The position numbers and the translations under genes were made by a program. The notes under the pieces are model-generated. The model was not told where the DNA came from, made no database searches, and saw only the letters and a program-made list of their open reading frames with translations. A stretch of DNA of 64,000 nt from a bacterium (GTDB taxonomy: Bacteria; Bacillota; Bacilli; Lactobacillales; Streptococcaceae): the NCBI GenBank assembly GCA_905221295.1, contig CAJNCP010000001.1:476322-540321 (forward strand), written 5' to 3'. Below are positions 1 to 9,009 of this stretch, piece by piece (position 1 is the first letter of the stretch; the number at the start of each line of letters is the position of its first letter).

Positions 1-677
1 TCGAGTCAATGGGACGTCGTGGAAAATATTTGCTTTTCTATCTAACAGACAAGGTCTTGATTTCCCATTTGCGGATGGAGGGCAAGTATTTTTACTATCC
101 AGACCAAGTTCCAGAACGCAAGCATGCCCATGTTTTGATTCGGTTTGAAGATGGTGGCACTCTTGTATATGAGGATGTACGCAAGTTTGGTACTATGGAA
201 CTGCTGGCACCCGACCTTTTGGATGCCTACTTTATTTCTAAAAAATTAGGTCCCGAACCAAGAGAACAGGACTTTGATTTGCAGGTCTTTCAAGCTGCCC
301 TAGCCAAGTCTAAAAAGCCTATCAAATCCCATCTCCTAGACCAGACCTTGGTAGCTGGCCTTGGCAATATCTATGTGGATGAGGTCCTCTGGCGAGCTCA
401 GGTTCATCCAGCTAGACCTTCCCAAACTTTGACTGCAGAAGAAGCGTCAGCTATTCATGACCAGACCATTGCTGTTTTGGGACAGGCAGTTGAAAAGGGT
501 GGTTCCACCATTAGAACCTATACCAATGCCTTTGGAGAAGACGGAACCATGCAGGACTTCCATCAGGTCTATGATAAGACTGGGCAAGCGTGTTCCCGCT
601 GTGGGACAGTGATTGAGAAAATTCAACTAGGCGGACGTGGAACTCATTTTTGTCCTCAGTGTCAAAGGAGGAGCTGA
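1..677 (+). CDS. mutM: Formamidopyrimidine-DNA glycosylase (partial, 5' end outside window)
   Basis: Base-excision repair enzyme (Fpg) that removes oxidised purines such as 8-oxoguanine and nicks the abasic site. The reading frame enters at base 3 without a start, so the catalytic N-terminal Pro/Glu is off the window. Visible parts are the helix-two-turn-helix stretch ending in [18 protein letters not shown] and a C-terminal zinc finger with two Cys pairs (CSRCG ... CPQCQ). The ATG at 9 is an internal Met, not the start. The stop overlaps the coaE start by one base, so the two are co-translated. Family assignment is secure. Confidence 0.96.
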   Translation, partial: ESMGRRGKYLLFYLTDKVLISHLRMEGKYFYYPDQVPERKHAHVLIRFEDGGTLVYEDVRKFGTMELLAPDLLDAYFISKKLGPEPREQDFDLQVFQAALAKSKKPIKSHLLDQTLVAGLGNIYVDEVLWRAQVHPARPSQTLTAEEASAIHDQTIAVLGQAVEKGGSTIRTYTNAFGEDGTMQDFHQVYDKTGQACSRCGTVIEKIQLGGRGTHFCPQCQRRS

Positions 678-1282
678 TGGGAAAAATCATCGGAATCACA
701 GGAGGAATTGCCTCGGGTAAGTCAACTGTGACAAATTTCCTAAGAGAAAAAGGATTTCAAGTGGTGGACGCTGATGCAGTCGTCCACCAACTACAAAGAC
801 CTGGCGAGCGCCTATATCAGGTCTTAGTTCAGCACTTTGGGCAGGAAATCATCCTTGAAAATAGAGAACTCAATCGCCCTCTCCTAGCTAGTCTCATTTT
901 TTCAAATCCTGAAGAACGTGAATGGTCTAGGATAACTCAAGGAGAGATTATTCGTGAGGAATTGGCTGCATTGCGAGACCAGTTGACTCAGACAGAAGCG
1001 ATTTTTTTCATGGATATTCCCCTACTTTTTGAACAGGACTACAGTGCCTGGTTTGATGAAACATGGCTGGTCTATTTGAACCGTGATGTTCAGGTGGAAC
1101 GTTTCATGAAACGAGATCATCTTTCTAAGGAAGTAGCAGAGTCCCGTCTGGCAACCCAGTGGTCTTTAGAAGAAAAGAAAAAATTGGCGAGCCATATATT
1201 AGATAATAATGGCAGTCGCGATCAGCTTGTGGGTCAAGTAGTGAAGTTACTTGAAGGAGGCGATAGCTGTGCAAGAGATTAG
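677..1282 (+). CDS. coaE: Dephospho-CoA kinase
   Basis: Last step of coenzyme A synthesis: ATP-dependent phosphorylation of dephospho-CoA. The protein is 201 aa and starts [17 protein letters not shown], with the P-loop GGIASGKST near the N-terminus. I chose the ATG at 677 because AAAGGAGGAG lies just upstream and the ATG shares its A with the mutM stop codon. An earlier in-frame start at 650 would put extra residues before the conserved [10 protein letters not shown]. It overlaps pmrA by 14 bases. Confidence 0.96.
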   Translation: MGKIIGITGGIASGKSTVTNFLREKGFQVVDADAVVHQLQRPGERLYQVLVQHFGQEIILENRELNRPLLASLIFSNPEEREWSRITQGEIIREELAALRDQLTQTEAIFFMDIPLLFEQDYSAWFDETWLVYLNRDVQVERFMKRDHLSKEVAESRLATQWSLEEKKKLASHILDNNGSRDQLVGQVVKLLEGGDSCARD

Positions 1283-2468
1283 TTGGAAAGAGAATCTTCG
1301 TGTCGCCTGGTTCGGTAGTTTTCTAACGGGAGCCAGTATTTCCTTGGTTGTCCCTTTCATGCCTATCTTTGTAGAGCAGTTGGGAATTGAAGGGGACCAA
1401 GTTGCTTTCTATGCTGGATTAGCTATCTCAGTTTCGGCTGTTTCAGCAGCTCTAGTTTCTCCTATCTGGGGTATTCTTGCTGACAAATATGGTCGAAAAC
1501 CCATGATGATTCGAGCAGGTCTTGCTATGACCATCACCATGGGAGGTTTGGCCTTCGTGCCGAATATCTATTGGTTAATCTTTCTTAGATTACTAAATGG
1601 CGTATTTACAGGTTTCGTACCTAATGCGACAGCTTTAATAGCCAGTCAAGTCCCCAAGGATAAGTCTGGCTATGCTTTGGGGACTCTATCAACAGGTGTT
1701 GTTGCAGGAACCCTAACCGGCCCCTTTGTAGGTGGCTTGATTGCTGAAATTTTTGGGATTCGTAACGTCTTTTTATTGGTGGGTGCTTTCCTATTTTTAG
1801 CTGCAATCCTAACCATTTTCTTTATCAAGGAAGATTTTCAACCAGTAGCCAAGGAGAAGGCTATCCCGACGAAAGAATTATTTTCTTCTTTCAAGTATCC
1901 TAGGCTTTTAGTAAACCTATTTTTGACTAGCTTTGTCATTCAGTTTTCAGCTCAATCAATTGGTCCCATTCTCGCTCTCTATGTTCGGGACTTAGGGCAG
2001 ACTGAAAATCTCCTCTTTGTATCTGGTTTGATCGTATCCAGCATGGGATTTTCTAGCATGATGAGTGCTGGAGTGATGGGAAAACTAGGAGATAAGGTGG
2101 GAAATCATAGACTTTTAGTTGCAGCGCAGGTTTATTCAGTCATTATTTACCTTCTTTGTGCCCATGCAACCAGCCCCATTCAACTTGGCTTGTATCGTTT
2201 TTTATTTGGTTTGGGAACGGGAGCTCTCATACCAGGTGTCAATGCTCTTCTCAGCAAAATGACTCCAAAATCAGGTATTTCAAGAATTTTTGCCTTTAAC
2301 CAAGTCTTTTTCTACCTTGGGGGTGTTGTTGGTCCCATGACTGGTTCAGCAGTAGCAGGGCAATTCGGCTACCACTCTGTTTTTTATGCGACAGCAGCCT
2401 GTGTGGCTCTCAGTTGTTTATACAACTTAGTTCAATTTAGATCATTATTAAAAGTAAAGGAAATCTAG
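1269..2468 (+). CDS. pmrA: Multidrug efflux MFS transporter PmrA
   Basis: Major facilitator superfamily drug/proton antiporter of the cytoplasmic membrane, 399 aa. The pneumococcal homologue has been linked to norfloxacin and dye efflux. The sequence shows about 12 hydrophobic segments and the MFS loop motif [13 protein letters not shown] between helices 2 and 3. The start is GTG at 1269: GAAGGAGGCGA sits 5-15 bases upstream, and the TTG at 1251 lies inside this ribosome binding site. It overlaps coaE by 14 bases and its TAG overlaps the rpmG GTG by one base, so this is a tight operon. Confidence 0.93.
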
Positions 2469-2617
2469 TGCGAGTAAAAATTAATCTCAAATGCTCCTCT
2501 TGTGGCAGTATTAATTACCTAACCAGTAAGAACTCCAAAACCCATCCAGACAAGATTGAGGTTTTAAAGTATTGTCCCAAGGAAAGAAAAGTAACCCTGC
2601 ATCTTGAATCTAAGTAG
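2468..2617 (+). CDS. rpmG: 50S ribosomal protein L33
   Basis: Small protein of the large ribosomal subunit, 49 aa, read from GTG at 2468 (TAGTG overlap with pmrA). The sequence starts [14 protein letters not shown] and ends [11 protein letters not shown], which is typical of L33. A CxxC pair is present at residues 9 and 12, but only one Cys (C36) remains of the second pair, so the zinc ribbon is incomplete. It is likely one of several L33 paralogues in streptococci. Confidence 0.93.
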
Positions 2618-2623
2618 AATTTA

Positions 2624-2632
2624 TGGTAAAAT
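2624..2632 (+). promoter_or_regulatory. Extended -10 promoter before secG
   Basis: TGGTAAAAT, an extended -10 hexamer about 25 bases upstream of the secG ATG. No convincing -35 is visible. It would allow secG transcription apart from the pmrA operon. Confidence 0.55.
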
Positions 2633-2656
2633 AATAGGGATTTTAAGGAGTTTGAT

Positions 2657-2890
2657 ATGTACAACCTATTATTAACCATTTTATTAGTATTATCTGTTGT
2701 GATTGTGATTGCGATTTTCATGCAACCAACTAAAAACCAATCCAGCAATGTATTTGATGCCAGCGCAGGCGATTTGTTTGAACGTAGTAAAGCTCGTGGT
2801 TTTGAAGCTGTGATGCAACGTTTGACAGGTATTTTAGTCTTTTTCTGGCTAGCCATTGCCTTAGCATTGACGGTATTATCAAGTAGATAA
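2657..2890 (+). CDS. secG: Preprotein translocase subunit SecG
   Basis: Small integral membrane subunit of the SecYEG channel, 77 aa. There are two hydrophobic helices (about residues 2-22 and 56-74) joined by a polar loop with the family signature FERSKARGFEAVMQRLT. AAGGAG precedes the ATG. It lies between rpmG and rnr; the secG-rnr-smpB order is common in Firmicutes and links protein export with trans-translation. Confidence 0.95.
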   Translation: MYNLLLTILLVLSVVIVIAIFMQPTKNQSSNVFDASAGDLFERSKARGFEAVMQRLTGILVFFWLAIALALTVLSSR

Positions 2891-2895
2891 GAAAT

Positions 2896-2926
2896 GGGCA
2901 GGACTAGGTCTTTGCCTATTTTTATT
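2896..2926 (+). terminator. Possible weak terminator after secG
   Basis: An imperfect GGGCA...TGCCT hairpin with an inner GAC/GTC stem, followed by TATTTTTATTTTTT. The stem is short, so read-through into rnr is likely. Confidence 0.45.
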
Positions 2927-2984
2927 TTTTACGACATTTACAAAGTCATCAATCAAAAAAATTATAAAAATCTAGAAAGAAAAC

Positions 2985-5327
2985 ATGAAAGATAAGATTA
3001 AAGAATATTTGCAAGAGCAGGGGCGAGTGACGGTAAATGACCTAGCTCAGGCTCTCGGAAAGGATGGGTCCAAGGATTTCCGTGAGTTGATTAAAACCCT
3101 GTCTCTGATGGAAAGAAAGCACCAGATTCGATTTGGAGAAGATGGAAGCCTCACCTTGGACCAGAAGAAGAAACATGAAATCACCCTCAAAGGGATTTTT
3201 CATGCCCATAAAAACGGCTTTGGCTTTGTTAGTCTAGAAGGGGAAGAGGACGATCTTTTTGTAGGGAAAAATGATGTCAACTATGCCATTGATGGCGATA
3301 CCGTTGAGGTAGTCATTAAGAAAGTTGCTGACCGTAATAAGGGAACAGCTGCGGAAGCCAAGATTATTGATATCTTAGAACACAGCCTGACAACCGTTGT
3401 CGGGCAAATCGTTCTGGATCAGGAAAAGCCCAAGTATGCTGGCTATATTCGTTCCAAAAATCAGAAAATCAGCCAACCCATTTATGTGAAGAAACCAGCC
3501 CTCAAACTTGAAGGGACAGAGGTTCTCAAGGTCTTTATCGACAAATACCCAAGTAGAAAACACGATTTCTTTGTAGCATCTGTACTTGATGTAGTAGGAC
3601 ATTCTACTGATGCGGGGATTGATGTCCTTGAAGTCTTGGAGTCTATGGATATTGTCTCTGAATTTCCAGAGGCTGTTCTCAAAGAAGCAGAAAATATACC
3701 GGATGCTCCCTCAGAAAAGGATATGGAAGGGCGTCTTGATTTAAGAGATGAGCTTACCTTTACTATTGACGGTGCGGATGCCAAGGACTTGGACGACGCA
3801 GTTCACATCAAGCCTTTGAAAAATGGTAATATCGAACTCGGTGTTCACATCGCGGATGTTTCCTACTATGTGACAGAGGGTTCTGCACTTGATAAGGAAG
3901 CCCTTAACCGCGCGACTTCTGTCTATGTAACAGACCGAGTGGTTCCAATGCTTCCAGAGCGTTTGTCAAATGGCATCTGCTCTCTCAATCCACAAGTTGA
4001 CCGCCTGACCCAGTCTGCCATTATGGAAATTGATAAACATGGTCGTGTAGTTAATTACACCATTACACAAACAGTTATCAAAACTAGTTTTCGTATGACC
4101 TATAGTGCTGTTAATGATATCCTAGCAGGTGACGAGGAGAAGAGACAAGAGTTTAAGAAAATTGTTCCTAGTATCGAGCTCATGGTCAAGCTTCATGAAA
4201 GGCTAGAAAACATGCGTGAAAAACGTGGTGCCCTGAATTTTGATACCAGCGAAGCTAAGATTTTGGTGGATAAAAAAGGCAAGCCTGTGGATATTGTCCT
4301 TCGTCAACGCGGCGTTGCTGAGCGGATGATTGAGTCCTTCATGTTAATTGCCAACGAAACGGTTGCCGAGCACTTCAGCAAGCTGAACCTACCTTTTATC
4401 TATCGAATTCACGAGGAGCCCAAGGCTGAAAAAGTTCAGAAGTTTATTGATTACGCTTCAAGCTTTGGATTGCGAATTTATGGGACGGCCAGTGAGATTA
4501 GCCAGGAGGCTCTTCAAGACATCATGCGTGCTGTTGAGAGAGAGCCCTATGCGGATGTATTATCCATGATGCTTCTTCGTTCCATGCAGCAGGCTCGTTA
4601 TTCAGAGCATAATCACGGTCACTATGGACTAGCGGCTGACTATTACACTCACTTTACCAGTCCGATTCGCCGTTATCCTGACCTTCTAGTCCATCGGATG
4701 ATTCGCGACTATGGATGTTCCATGGAAATAGCAGAGCATTTTGAGCAAGTGATTCCAGAAATTGCAACTCAGTCTTCTAATCGTGAGCGCCGTGCCATCG
4801 AGGCAGAGCGTGAAGTCGAAGCCATGAAAAAGGCTGAGTACATGGAAGAATACGTTGGTGAAGAGTACGATGCAGTTGTATCCAGCATCGTCAAATTCGG
4901 TCTTTTTGTCGAATTGCCAAATACAGTTGAGGGCTTGATTCACATCACCAATTTACCTGAATTTTATCATTTCAATGAGCGTGACTTGATACTCCGTGGG
5001 GAAAAATCAGGCACAACTTTCCGTGTAGGACAGCAGATTCGTATTCGGGTAGAAAGAGCCGATAAGATGACAGGTGAGATTGACTTCTCTTATATCCCTA
5101 GTGAATTTGATGTCATCGAGAAGGGCTTGAAAAAGGCTAGTCGCAAGGATATAGGTCGTCGTTCAGACAAGAAGGAAGACAAGAGAAAATCAGGGCGCTC
5201 AAATGATAAGCACAAGCATTCACAAAAAGATAAGAAGAAAAAGGGGAAAAAACCTTTTTACAAAGAAGTAGCTAAGAAAGGAGCCAAACATGGCAAAGGG
5301 CGAGGGAAAGGTCGTCGCACAAAATAA
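2985..5327 (+). CDS. rnr: Ribonuclease R
   Basis: 3'-5' exoribonuclease of the RNase II/RNB family, 780 aa. It degrades structured RNA and works with tmRNA-SmpB on nonstop mRNAs. Domain order: N-terminal winged helix (about 1-65), cold-shock/OB domains (about 70-230), RNB catalytic domain with the acidic motif [13 protein letters not shown] (about 262-275), S1 domain (about 625-705), then a Lys/Arg-rich tail typical of RNase R. The last 38 bases overlap the start of smpB, which matches the shared function and suggests translational coupling. Confidence 0.97.
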   Translation: MKDKIKEYLQEQGRVTVNDLAQALGKDGSKDFRELIKTLSLMERKHQIRFGEDGSLTLDQKKKHEITLKGIFHAHKNGFGFVSLEGEEDDLFVGKNDVNYAIDGDTVEVVIKKVADRNKGTAAEAKIIDILEHSLTTVVGQIVLDQEKPKYAGYIRSKNQKISQPIYVKKPALKLEGTEVLKVFIDKYPSRKHDFFVASVLDVVGHSTDAGIDVLEVLESMDIVSEFPEAVLKEAENIPDAPSEKDMEGRLDLRDELTFTIDGADAKDLDDAVHIKPLKNGNIELGVHIADVSYYVTEGSALDKEALNRATSVYVTDRVVPMLPERLSNGICSLNPQVDRLTQSAIMEIDKHGRVVNYTITQTVIKTSFRMTYSAVNDILAGDEEKRQEFKKIVPSIELMVKLHERLENMREKRGALNFDTSEAKILVDKKGKPVDIVLRQRGVAERMIESFMLIANETVAEHFSKLNLPFIYRIHEEPKAEKVQKFIDYASSFGLRIYGTASEISQEALQDIMRAVEREPYADVLSMMLLRSMQQARYSEHNHGHYGLAADYYTHFTSPIRRYPDLLVHRMIRDYGCSMEIAEHFEQVIPEIATQSSNRERRAIEAEREVEAMKKAEYMEEYVGEEYDAVVSSIVKFGLFVELPNTVEGLIHITNLPEFYHFNERDLILRGEKSGTTFRVGQQIRIRVERADKMTGEIDFSYIPSEFDVIEKGLKKASRKDIGRRSDKKEDKRKSGRSNDKHKHSQKDKKKKGKKPFYKEVAKKGAKHGKGRGKGRRTK

Positions 5328-5757
5328 AAAAGCGCACCACGACTATACAATCGTAGATACGCTTGAAGCAGGAATGGTCCTGACTGGAACCGAAATCAAG
5401 AGTGTTCGAGCAGCTCGAATCAATCTCAAGGATGGGTTTGCCCAAGTAAAAAATGGGGAAGTCTGGTTGAGCAACGTTCATATCGCCCCTTACGAAGAGG
5501 GCAATATCTGGAACCAGGAACCAGAACGTCGTCGTAAACTTCTGCTCCATAAAAAACAAATTCAAAAATTGGAACAAGAGACCAAAGGGACAGGAATGAC
5601 CCTTGTTCCCCTCAAAGTCTATATTAAAGATGGTTATGCTAAACTCCTTTTAGGACTTGCAAAAGGGAAACATGACTATGACAAACGGGAGTCAATCAAA
5701 CGTCGTGAACAAAACCGCGACATCGCGCGTGTGATGAAAGCTGTCAACCAGCGTTAA
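5290..5757 (+). CDS. smpB: SsrA-binding protein SmpB
   Basis: Binds tmRNA and delivers it to stalled ribosomes, 155 aa. Conserved features include the N-terminal [10 protein letters not shown] stretch, [11 protein letters not shown], and the basic C-terminal tail [19 protein letters not shown], which inserts into the ribosomal mRNA channel. The start lies inside the end of rnr in another frame, preceded by AAGAAAGGAGCC. Confidence 0.97.
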   Translation: MAKGEGKVVAQNKKAHHDYTIVDTLEAGMVLTGTEIKSVRAARINLKDGFAQVKNGEVWLSNVHIAPYEEGNIWNQEPERRRKLLLHKKQIQKLEQETKGTGMTLVPLKVYIKDGYAKLLLGLAKGKHDYDKRESIKRREQNRDIARVMKAVNQR

Positions 5758-5771
5758 GAAGAGGAAGTAAA

Positions 5772-6632
5772 ATGGAAAAATTAATTGCCTATAAACGGAT
5801 GCCCTTGTGGAATAAACAGACCATGCCAGAAGCTGTCCAGCAAAAGCACAATACTAAAGTCGGTACTTGGGGAAAAATTACTGTCTTGAAGGGGGTACTC
5901 AAGTTTATTGAGCTGACTGAAGATGGTGAGGTTCTAGCTGAGCACCTCTTTGAGGCAGGGGCTGACAATCCCATGGCGCAACCACAAGCCTGGCACCGAG
6001 TGGAAGCTGCCACTGAAGATGTAGAATGGTACTTGGAATTTTATTGTAAACCTGAGGATTATTTTTCTAAGAAATACAATACCAATCCAGTCCATTCAGA
6101 GGTCCTAGAGGCTATGCAAACGGTGAAACCAGGAAGAGCCTTGGATTTGGGTTGTGGTCAAGGCCGTAACTCTCTCTTTCTTGCACAGAATGGTTTTGAT
6201 GTGACAGCTGTGGATCAGAATGAATTGTCCCTTGAAATCTTGCAAAGCATCGTAGAGCAAGAGGATCTAGACATGCCTGTAGGACTTTATGATATCAATT
6301 CAGCCAGCATTAGCCAAGCCTATGATTTTATCGTATCGACAGTTGTTCTGATGTTCCTACAAGCGGACCGCATTCCAGCTATTATCCAAAATATGCAGGA
6401 GCACACCACGGTCGGTGGCTATAATCTTATCGTCTGTGCCATGGATACAGAGGATTATCCTTGCTCAGTCAACTTCCCATTCACCTTTAAAGAAGGGGAG
6501 TTGGCGGACTACTACAAGGATTGGGAGTTGGTCAAGTACAATGAAAATCCAGGACATCTGCACCGTCGTGATGAAAATGGTAATCGCATTCAACTACGCT
6601 TTGCGACTATGCTAGCCAAGAAAATCAAGTAA
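5772..6632 (+). CDS. tehB: SAM-dependent methyltransferase TehB-type (with N-terminal DUF1971-like domain)
   Basis: 286 aa protein annotated in streptococci as tellurite resistance methyltransferase TehB. The first ~95 residues form a small beta-rich domain ([18 protein letters not shown]...) seen at the start of long TehB proteins. The C-terminal Rossmann domain carries the SAM motif [19 protein letters not shown] (about residues 119-137). It follows smpB by 14 bases and ends at a strong terminator, closing the operon. The natural substrate is not known from the sequence. Confidence 0.88.
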   Translation: MEKLIAYKRMPLWNKQTMPEAVQQKHNTKVGTWGKITVLKGVLKFIELTEDGEVLAEHLFEAGADNPMAQPQAWHRVEAATEDVEWYLEFYCKPEDYFSKKYNTNPVHSEVLEAMQTVKPGRALDLGCGQGRNSLFLAQNGFDVTAVDQNELSLEILQSIVEQEDLDMPVGLYDINSASISQAYDFIVSTVVLMFLQADRIPAIIQNMQEHTTVGGYNLIVCAMDTEDYPCSVNFPFTFKEGELADYYKDWELVKYNENPGHLHRRDENGNRIQLRFATMLAKKIK

Positions 6633-6649
6633 ATCAAACTTAACCCAGT

Positions 6650-6685
6650 GAATAGAAACCACTTTGCAAGGTTTCTATTCTTTTT
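6650..6685 (+). terminator. Rho-independent terminator after tehB
   Basis: Perfect 11-bp stem GAATAGAAACC / GGTTTCTATTC with a 9-base loop followed by TTTTT. Confidence 0.9.
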
Positions 6686-6808
6686 GTTTGTGGCCGTAGA
6701 TTGGGACGAGCAGGATTTTATGCTATACTAGAAGTAGGAAATGTGATTAGTAGAACTGTGTCGCTGATACTCTCAGCTAAAGAAAGTCTTTATGATGGAG
6801 GTGGTCGA

Positions 6809-7957
6809 ATGACGAGTCTTTTGGTGGAATTGTATGATCGATATGTATTGGAAAAGAATGTCTACCAAGCCTTTATCAGTGATTGTGACGAGATTCTTTT
6901 TCTATCTTTGATAAAAATAAGCAATGAAGAGAAAGTTTCTCTCCGTCAGTTTATCCTTGAAGAAGTCCCCCATATCCAGCGTGTGACCTTTCGTCAGCTA
7001 TCTTTAGAACAATTAACAGACCAGTTAGATTATTGCCTTGCAGGCTATGACCAAGTCCTTCTCGATGTTTTTGGCGGAGATTCACTACTAGCCTTATCTC
7101 TCTATCAATATGGCTTGGATCGAAAACTTCCAATTGTAGCCATGGATATCGAGAGGGGTAAGCAATATAAATGGAAGTTAGGGCAGCTAGAAAAGGATAA
7201 CTTGGAAGTGCCGACGCTAACGATTCAGCAGTTGATAGCCTTACGTGGTGGCAAGCTTCTCAAATCCAAACGGCCTTTACATACTCCTAAGCAAATTGCT
7301 GCTATTAAAAAACTAGCCAGCTCTGCTATTGCCAATCCCGCCCATTGGTACCAAGTAACCCAATTTTTTTCTCTAGCTAAGACTAATGACCTGCATGCTG
7401 AAACCGAAAAGAAACTGGAAAACAACGGCAAGCATTACCTCTATCCAGGATCCCTTATCCCCTTACTAGTGGAAGCGGGGATGCTTCGTATTGAAGGCGA
7501 GGACAAGGAGCGAGTAAGCTACAGCTTTCCAAGTCAAGAAGCTCAAATCTTTTGTCGCAACAAAGGGCATATTTTAGAGGTGTATCTCTATCTCTTGGCG
7601 CTTGAGTCTCAGCTGTTTGATGAGTGCATGATAGGTGGTGAGATTGATTGGAATGGCATCTTTCCAGAGGCGGATAATGTCCAAAATGAGATTGATGTTA
7701 TTCTGAGAAAGGGCCGCTCGATTACCTTTATCTCCTGCAAGATGACAGATTTATCAGTTGAAGCCATCAACGAACTAGAAGTCTATGCCAATCATTTTGC
7801 TGGGGAGAGTTGCCTCAAGTTGATTGTTTGTACGGGGAAAATCAATCCAGCTTATGCCAATCGCTGCCAGGAATACGGCGTGCTGGTCATTAGAAGTGAG
7901 CAGATTCCCAATCTCATTCCCATGCTAAAAAAATATTCTAAGAGACAAAAAAGATAA
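6809..7957 (+). CDS. DUF1887 family protein, Card1/Can2-like (CARF-like plus PD-(D/E)XK nuclease fold)
   Basis: 382 aa protein. The C-terminal part shows a restriction-endonuclease-like core: Glu257 in GHILEVYLY, Asp296 in NEIDVI, and Ser309-Cys310-Lys311 in FISCKM, where the usual acidic residue of the (D/E)xK motif is Ser. The N-terminal ~150 residues look like a Rossmann-type alpha/beta domain (ILFLSL, YDQVLLDVFGGDSLLAL), the position of the CARF domain in CRISPR ancillary nucleases Card1/Can2, which belong to the DUF1887 family. I saw no cas gene or repeat array nearby. The start at 6809 is preceded by ATGGAGGTGG; an in-frame start at 6701 has no such site. It is flanked by terminators on both sides, so it is probably monocistronic. 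Function here is unknown. Confidence 0.7.
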   Translation: MTSLLVELYDRYVLEKNVYQAFISDCDEILFLSLIKISNEEKVSLRQFILEEVPHIQRVTFRQLSLEQLTDQLDYCLAGYDQVLLDVFGGDSLLALSLYQYGLDRKLPIVAMDIERGKQYKWKLGQLEKDNLEVPTLTIQQLIALRGGKLLKSKRPLHTPKQIAAIKKLASSAIANPAHWYQVTQFFSLAKTNDLHAETEKKLENNGKHYLYPGSLIPLLVEAGMLRIEGEDKERVSYSFPSQEAQIFCRNKGHILEVYLYLLALESQLFDECMIGGEIDWNGIFPEADNVQNEIDVILRKGRSITFISCKMTDLSVEAINELEVYANHFAGESCLKLIVCTGKINPAYANRCQEYGVLVIRSEQIPNLIPMLKKYSKRQKR

Positions 7958-7973
7958 GAAATAATATCATGAA

Positions 7974-7998
7974 AGGCTGGGATTCCAGTCTTTTTTTT
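7974..7998 (+). terminator. Terminator after the DUF1887 gene
   Basis: AAGGCTGG-GATT-CCAGTCTT stem of 8 bp (one G-T pair) followed by a run of T. Its T tract runs almost up to the competence box of coiA. Confidence 0.8.
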
Positions 7999-8005
7999 CT
8001 TCTTT

Positions 8006-8013
8006 TTCGAATA
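8006..8013 (+). promoter_or_regulatory. Late-competence CIN-box (ComX/SigX promoter) of coiA
   Basis: TTCGAATA within a T-rich context, 21 bases before the coiA ATG. It is one base off the ComX -10 consensus TACGAATA. Late-competence genes in streptococci use this box, and coiA is a member of that regulon. Confidence 0.75.
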
Positions 8014-8034
8014 AATGAGAAAAGGAGGTAGGCC

Positions 8035-8991
8035 ATGTTTGTAGCCATAGATGCCAAGGGAAATTTTGTGAATGCTCTCGAAAAAGATGTTACCAAGCAA
8101 GCTTATACCTGCCCCGCCTGTGGGGGCGGACTACGATTACGCCAAGGACAGAGCATTCGAACGCATTTCGCCCATGAATCTTTAAGAGATTGTATCGCTA
8201 TTTTTGAGAATGAAAGTCCAGAACACTTGGGAAATAAAGAGGCCCTTTATCACTGGGCCAAGAAAGACAGTCAGGTCGCCTTAGAATATAGTCTGCCCAG
8301 GATTCAGCAGATTACGGATGTTCTCGTCAATGGGAAACTAGCTCTGGAGGTTCAGTGCAGTCCCTTGTCTCAAAAGATTTTAGGCGAAAGAAGTCAAGGC
8401 TACCGTAGTCAGGGCTACAAAGTTATCTGGCTACTGGGAGAAAAACTCTGGTTAAAGGAGCGATTAACACAATTGCAAAGGGGATTTCTCTATTTTAGTC
8501 AAAATATGGGATTCTATGTTTGGGAACTAGATCTCAAAAAGCAAGTTTTGAGACTCAAATATCTTCTGCACCAGGACCTACGTGGCAAGATTCATTTTCA
8601 GGTCAAGGAATTTTCCTATGGCCAAGGAAATCTCTTGGAAATTTTACGATTTCCTTATCAAAAACAAAGGCTGTCTGGTTTTACAGTTTCTCAAGATCCA
8701 ACTATCTGTCACTACATTCGCCAACAGTTGTACTACCAAACCCCTTACTGGATGAAAAAACAGGAGGAGGCTTATCAACGAGGAGACAATCTATTAAACC
8801 GTCAACTGGACGACTGGTATCCCCAAGTCAGACCAATAGAATCAGGAGATTTTTGTCAAATTAATCAAGATTTAAGTAGCTATTATAAAGAATTTTTCGC
8901 TTACTATCAAATAAATCCGAAAAATAATAGCCAAAAGCTCTATCCACCAGCCTTTTATCACTTATATTTCTCAAAAAATGTGGTAAAATAG
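8035..8991 (+). CDS. coiA: Competence protein CoiA
   Basis: Late-competence protein needed for recombination of incoming single-stranded DNA, thought to help RecA loading with DprA; 318 aa. The N-terminus has a zinc-ribbon-like TCPACGGGLRLRQGQ and HFAHE. This is followed by the nuclease-like core with the motif ALEVQCSPLS (about residues 101-110) that marks the CoiA family. The ATG at 8035 follows AAAGGAGGTAGGCC. A CIN-box lies just upstream. Confidence 0.94.
   Translation: MFVAIDAKGNFVNALEKDVTKQAYTCPACGGGLRLRQGQSIRTHFAHESLRDCIAIFENESPEHLGNKEALYHWAKKDSQVALEYSLPRIQQITDVLVNGKLALEVQCSPLSQKILGERSQGYRSQGYKVIWLLGEKLWLKERLTQLQRGFLYFSQNMGFYVWELDLKKQVLRLKYLLHQDLRGKIHFQVKEFSYGQGNLLEILRFPYQKQRLSGFTVSQDPTICHYIRQQLYYQTPYWMKKQEEAYQRGDNLLNRQLDDWYPQVRPIESGDFCQINQDLSSYYKEFFAYYQINPKNNSQKLYPPAFYHLYFSKNVVK
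8981..8989 (+). promoter_or_regulatory. Extended -10 promoter before pepF
   Basis: TGGTAAAAT overlapping the coiA stop codon, 20 bases before the pepF start. It would let pepF be expressed outside competence. Confidence 0.5.
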
Positions 8992-9009
8992 AAAGGATGG
9001 AGGAATCTT

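Noticed and set aside
6701..6808. Upstream extension of the DUF1887 gene from 6701
   Set aside because: No ribosome site at 6701, whereas ATG 6809 has a good one; the extra residues look non-conserved.
6809..7957. A CRISPR array or cas genes linked to the Card1-like gene
   Set aside because: No direct-repeat/spacer pattern and no cas-like ORF anywhere in the window.
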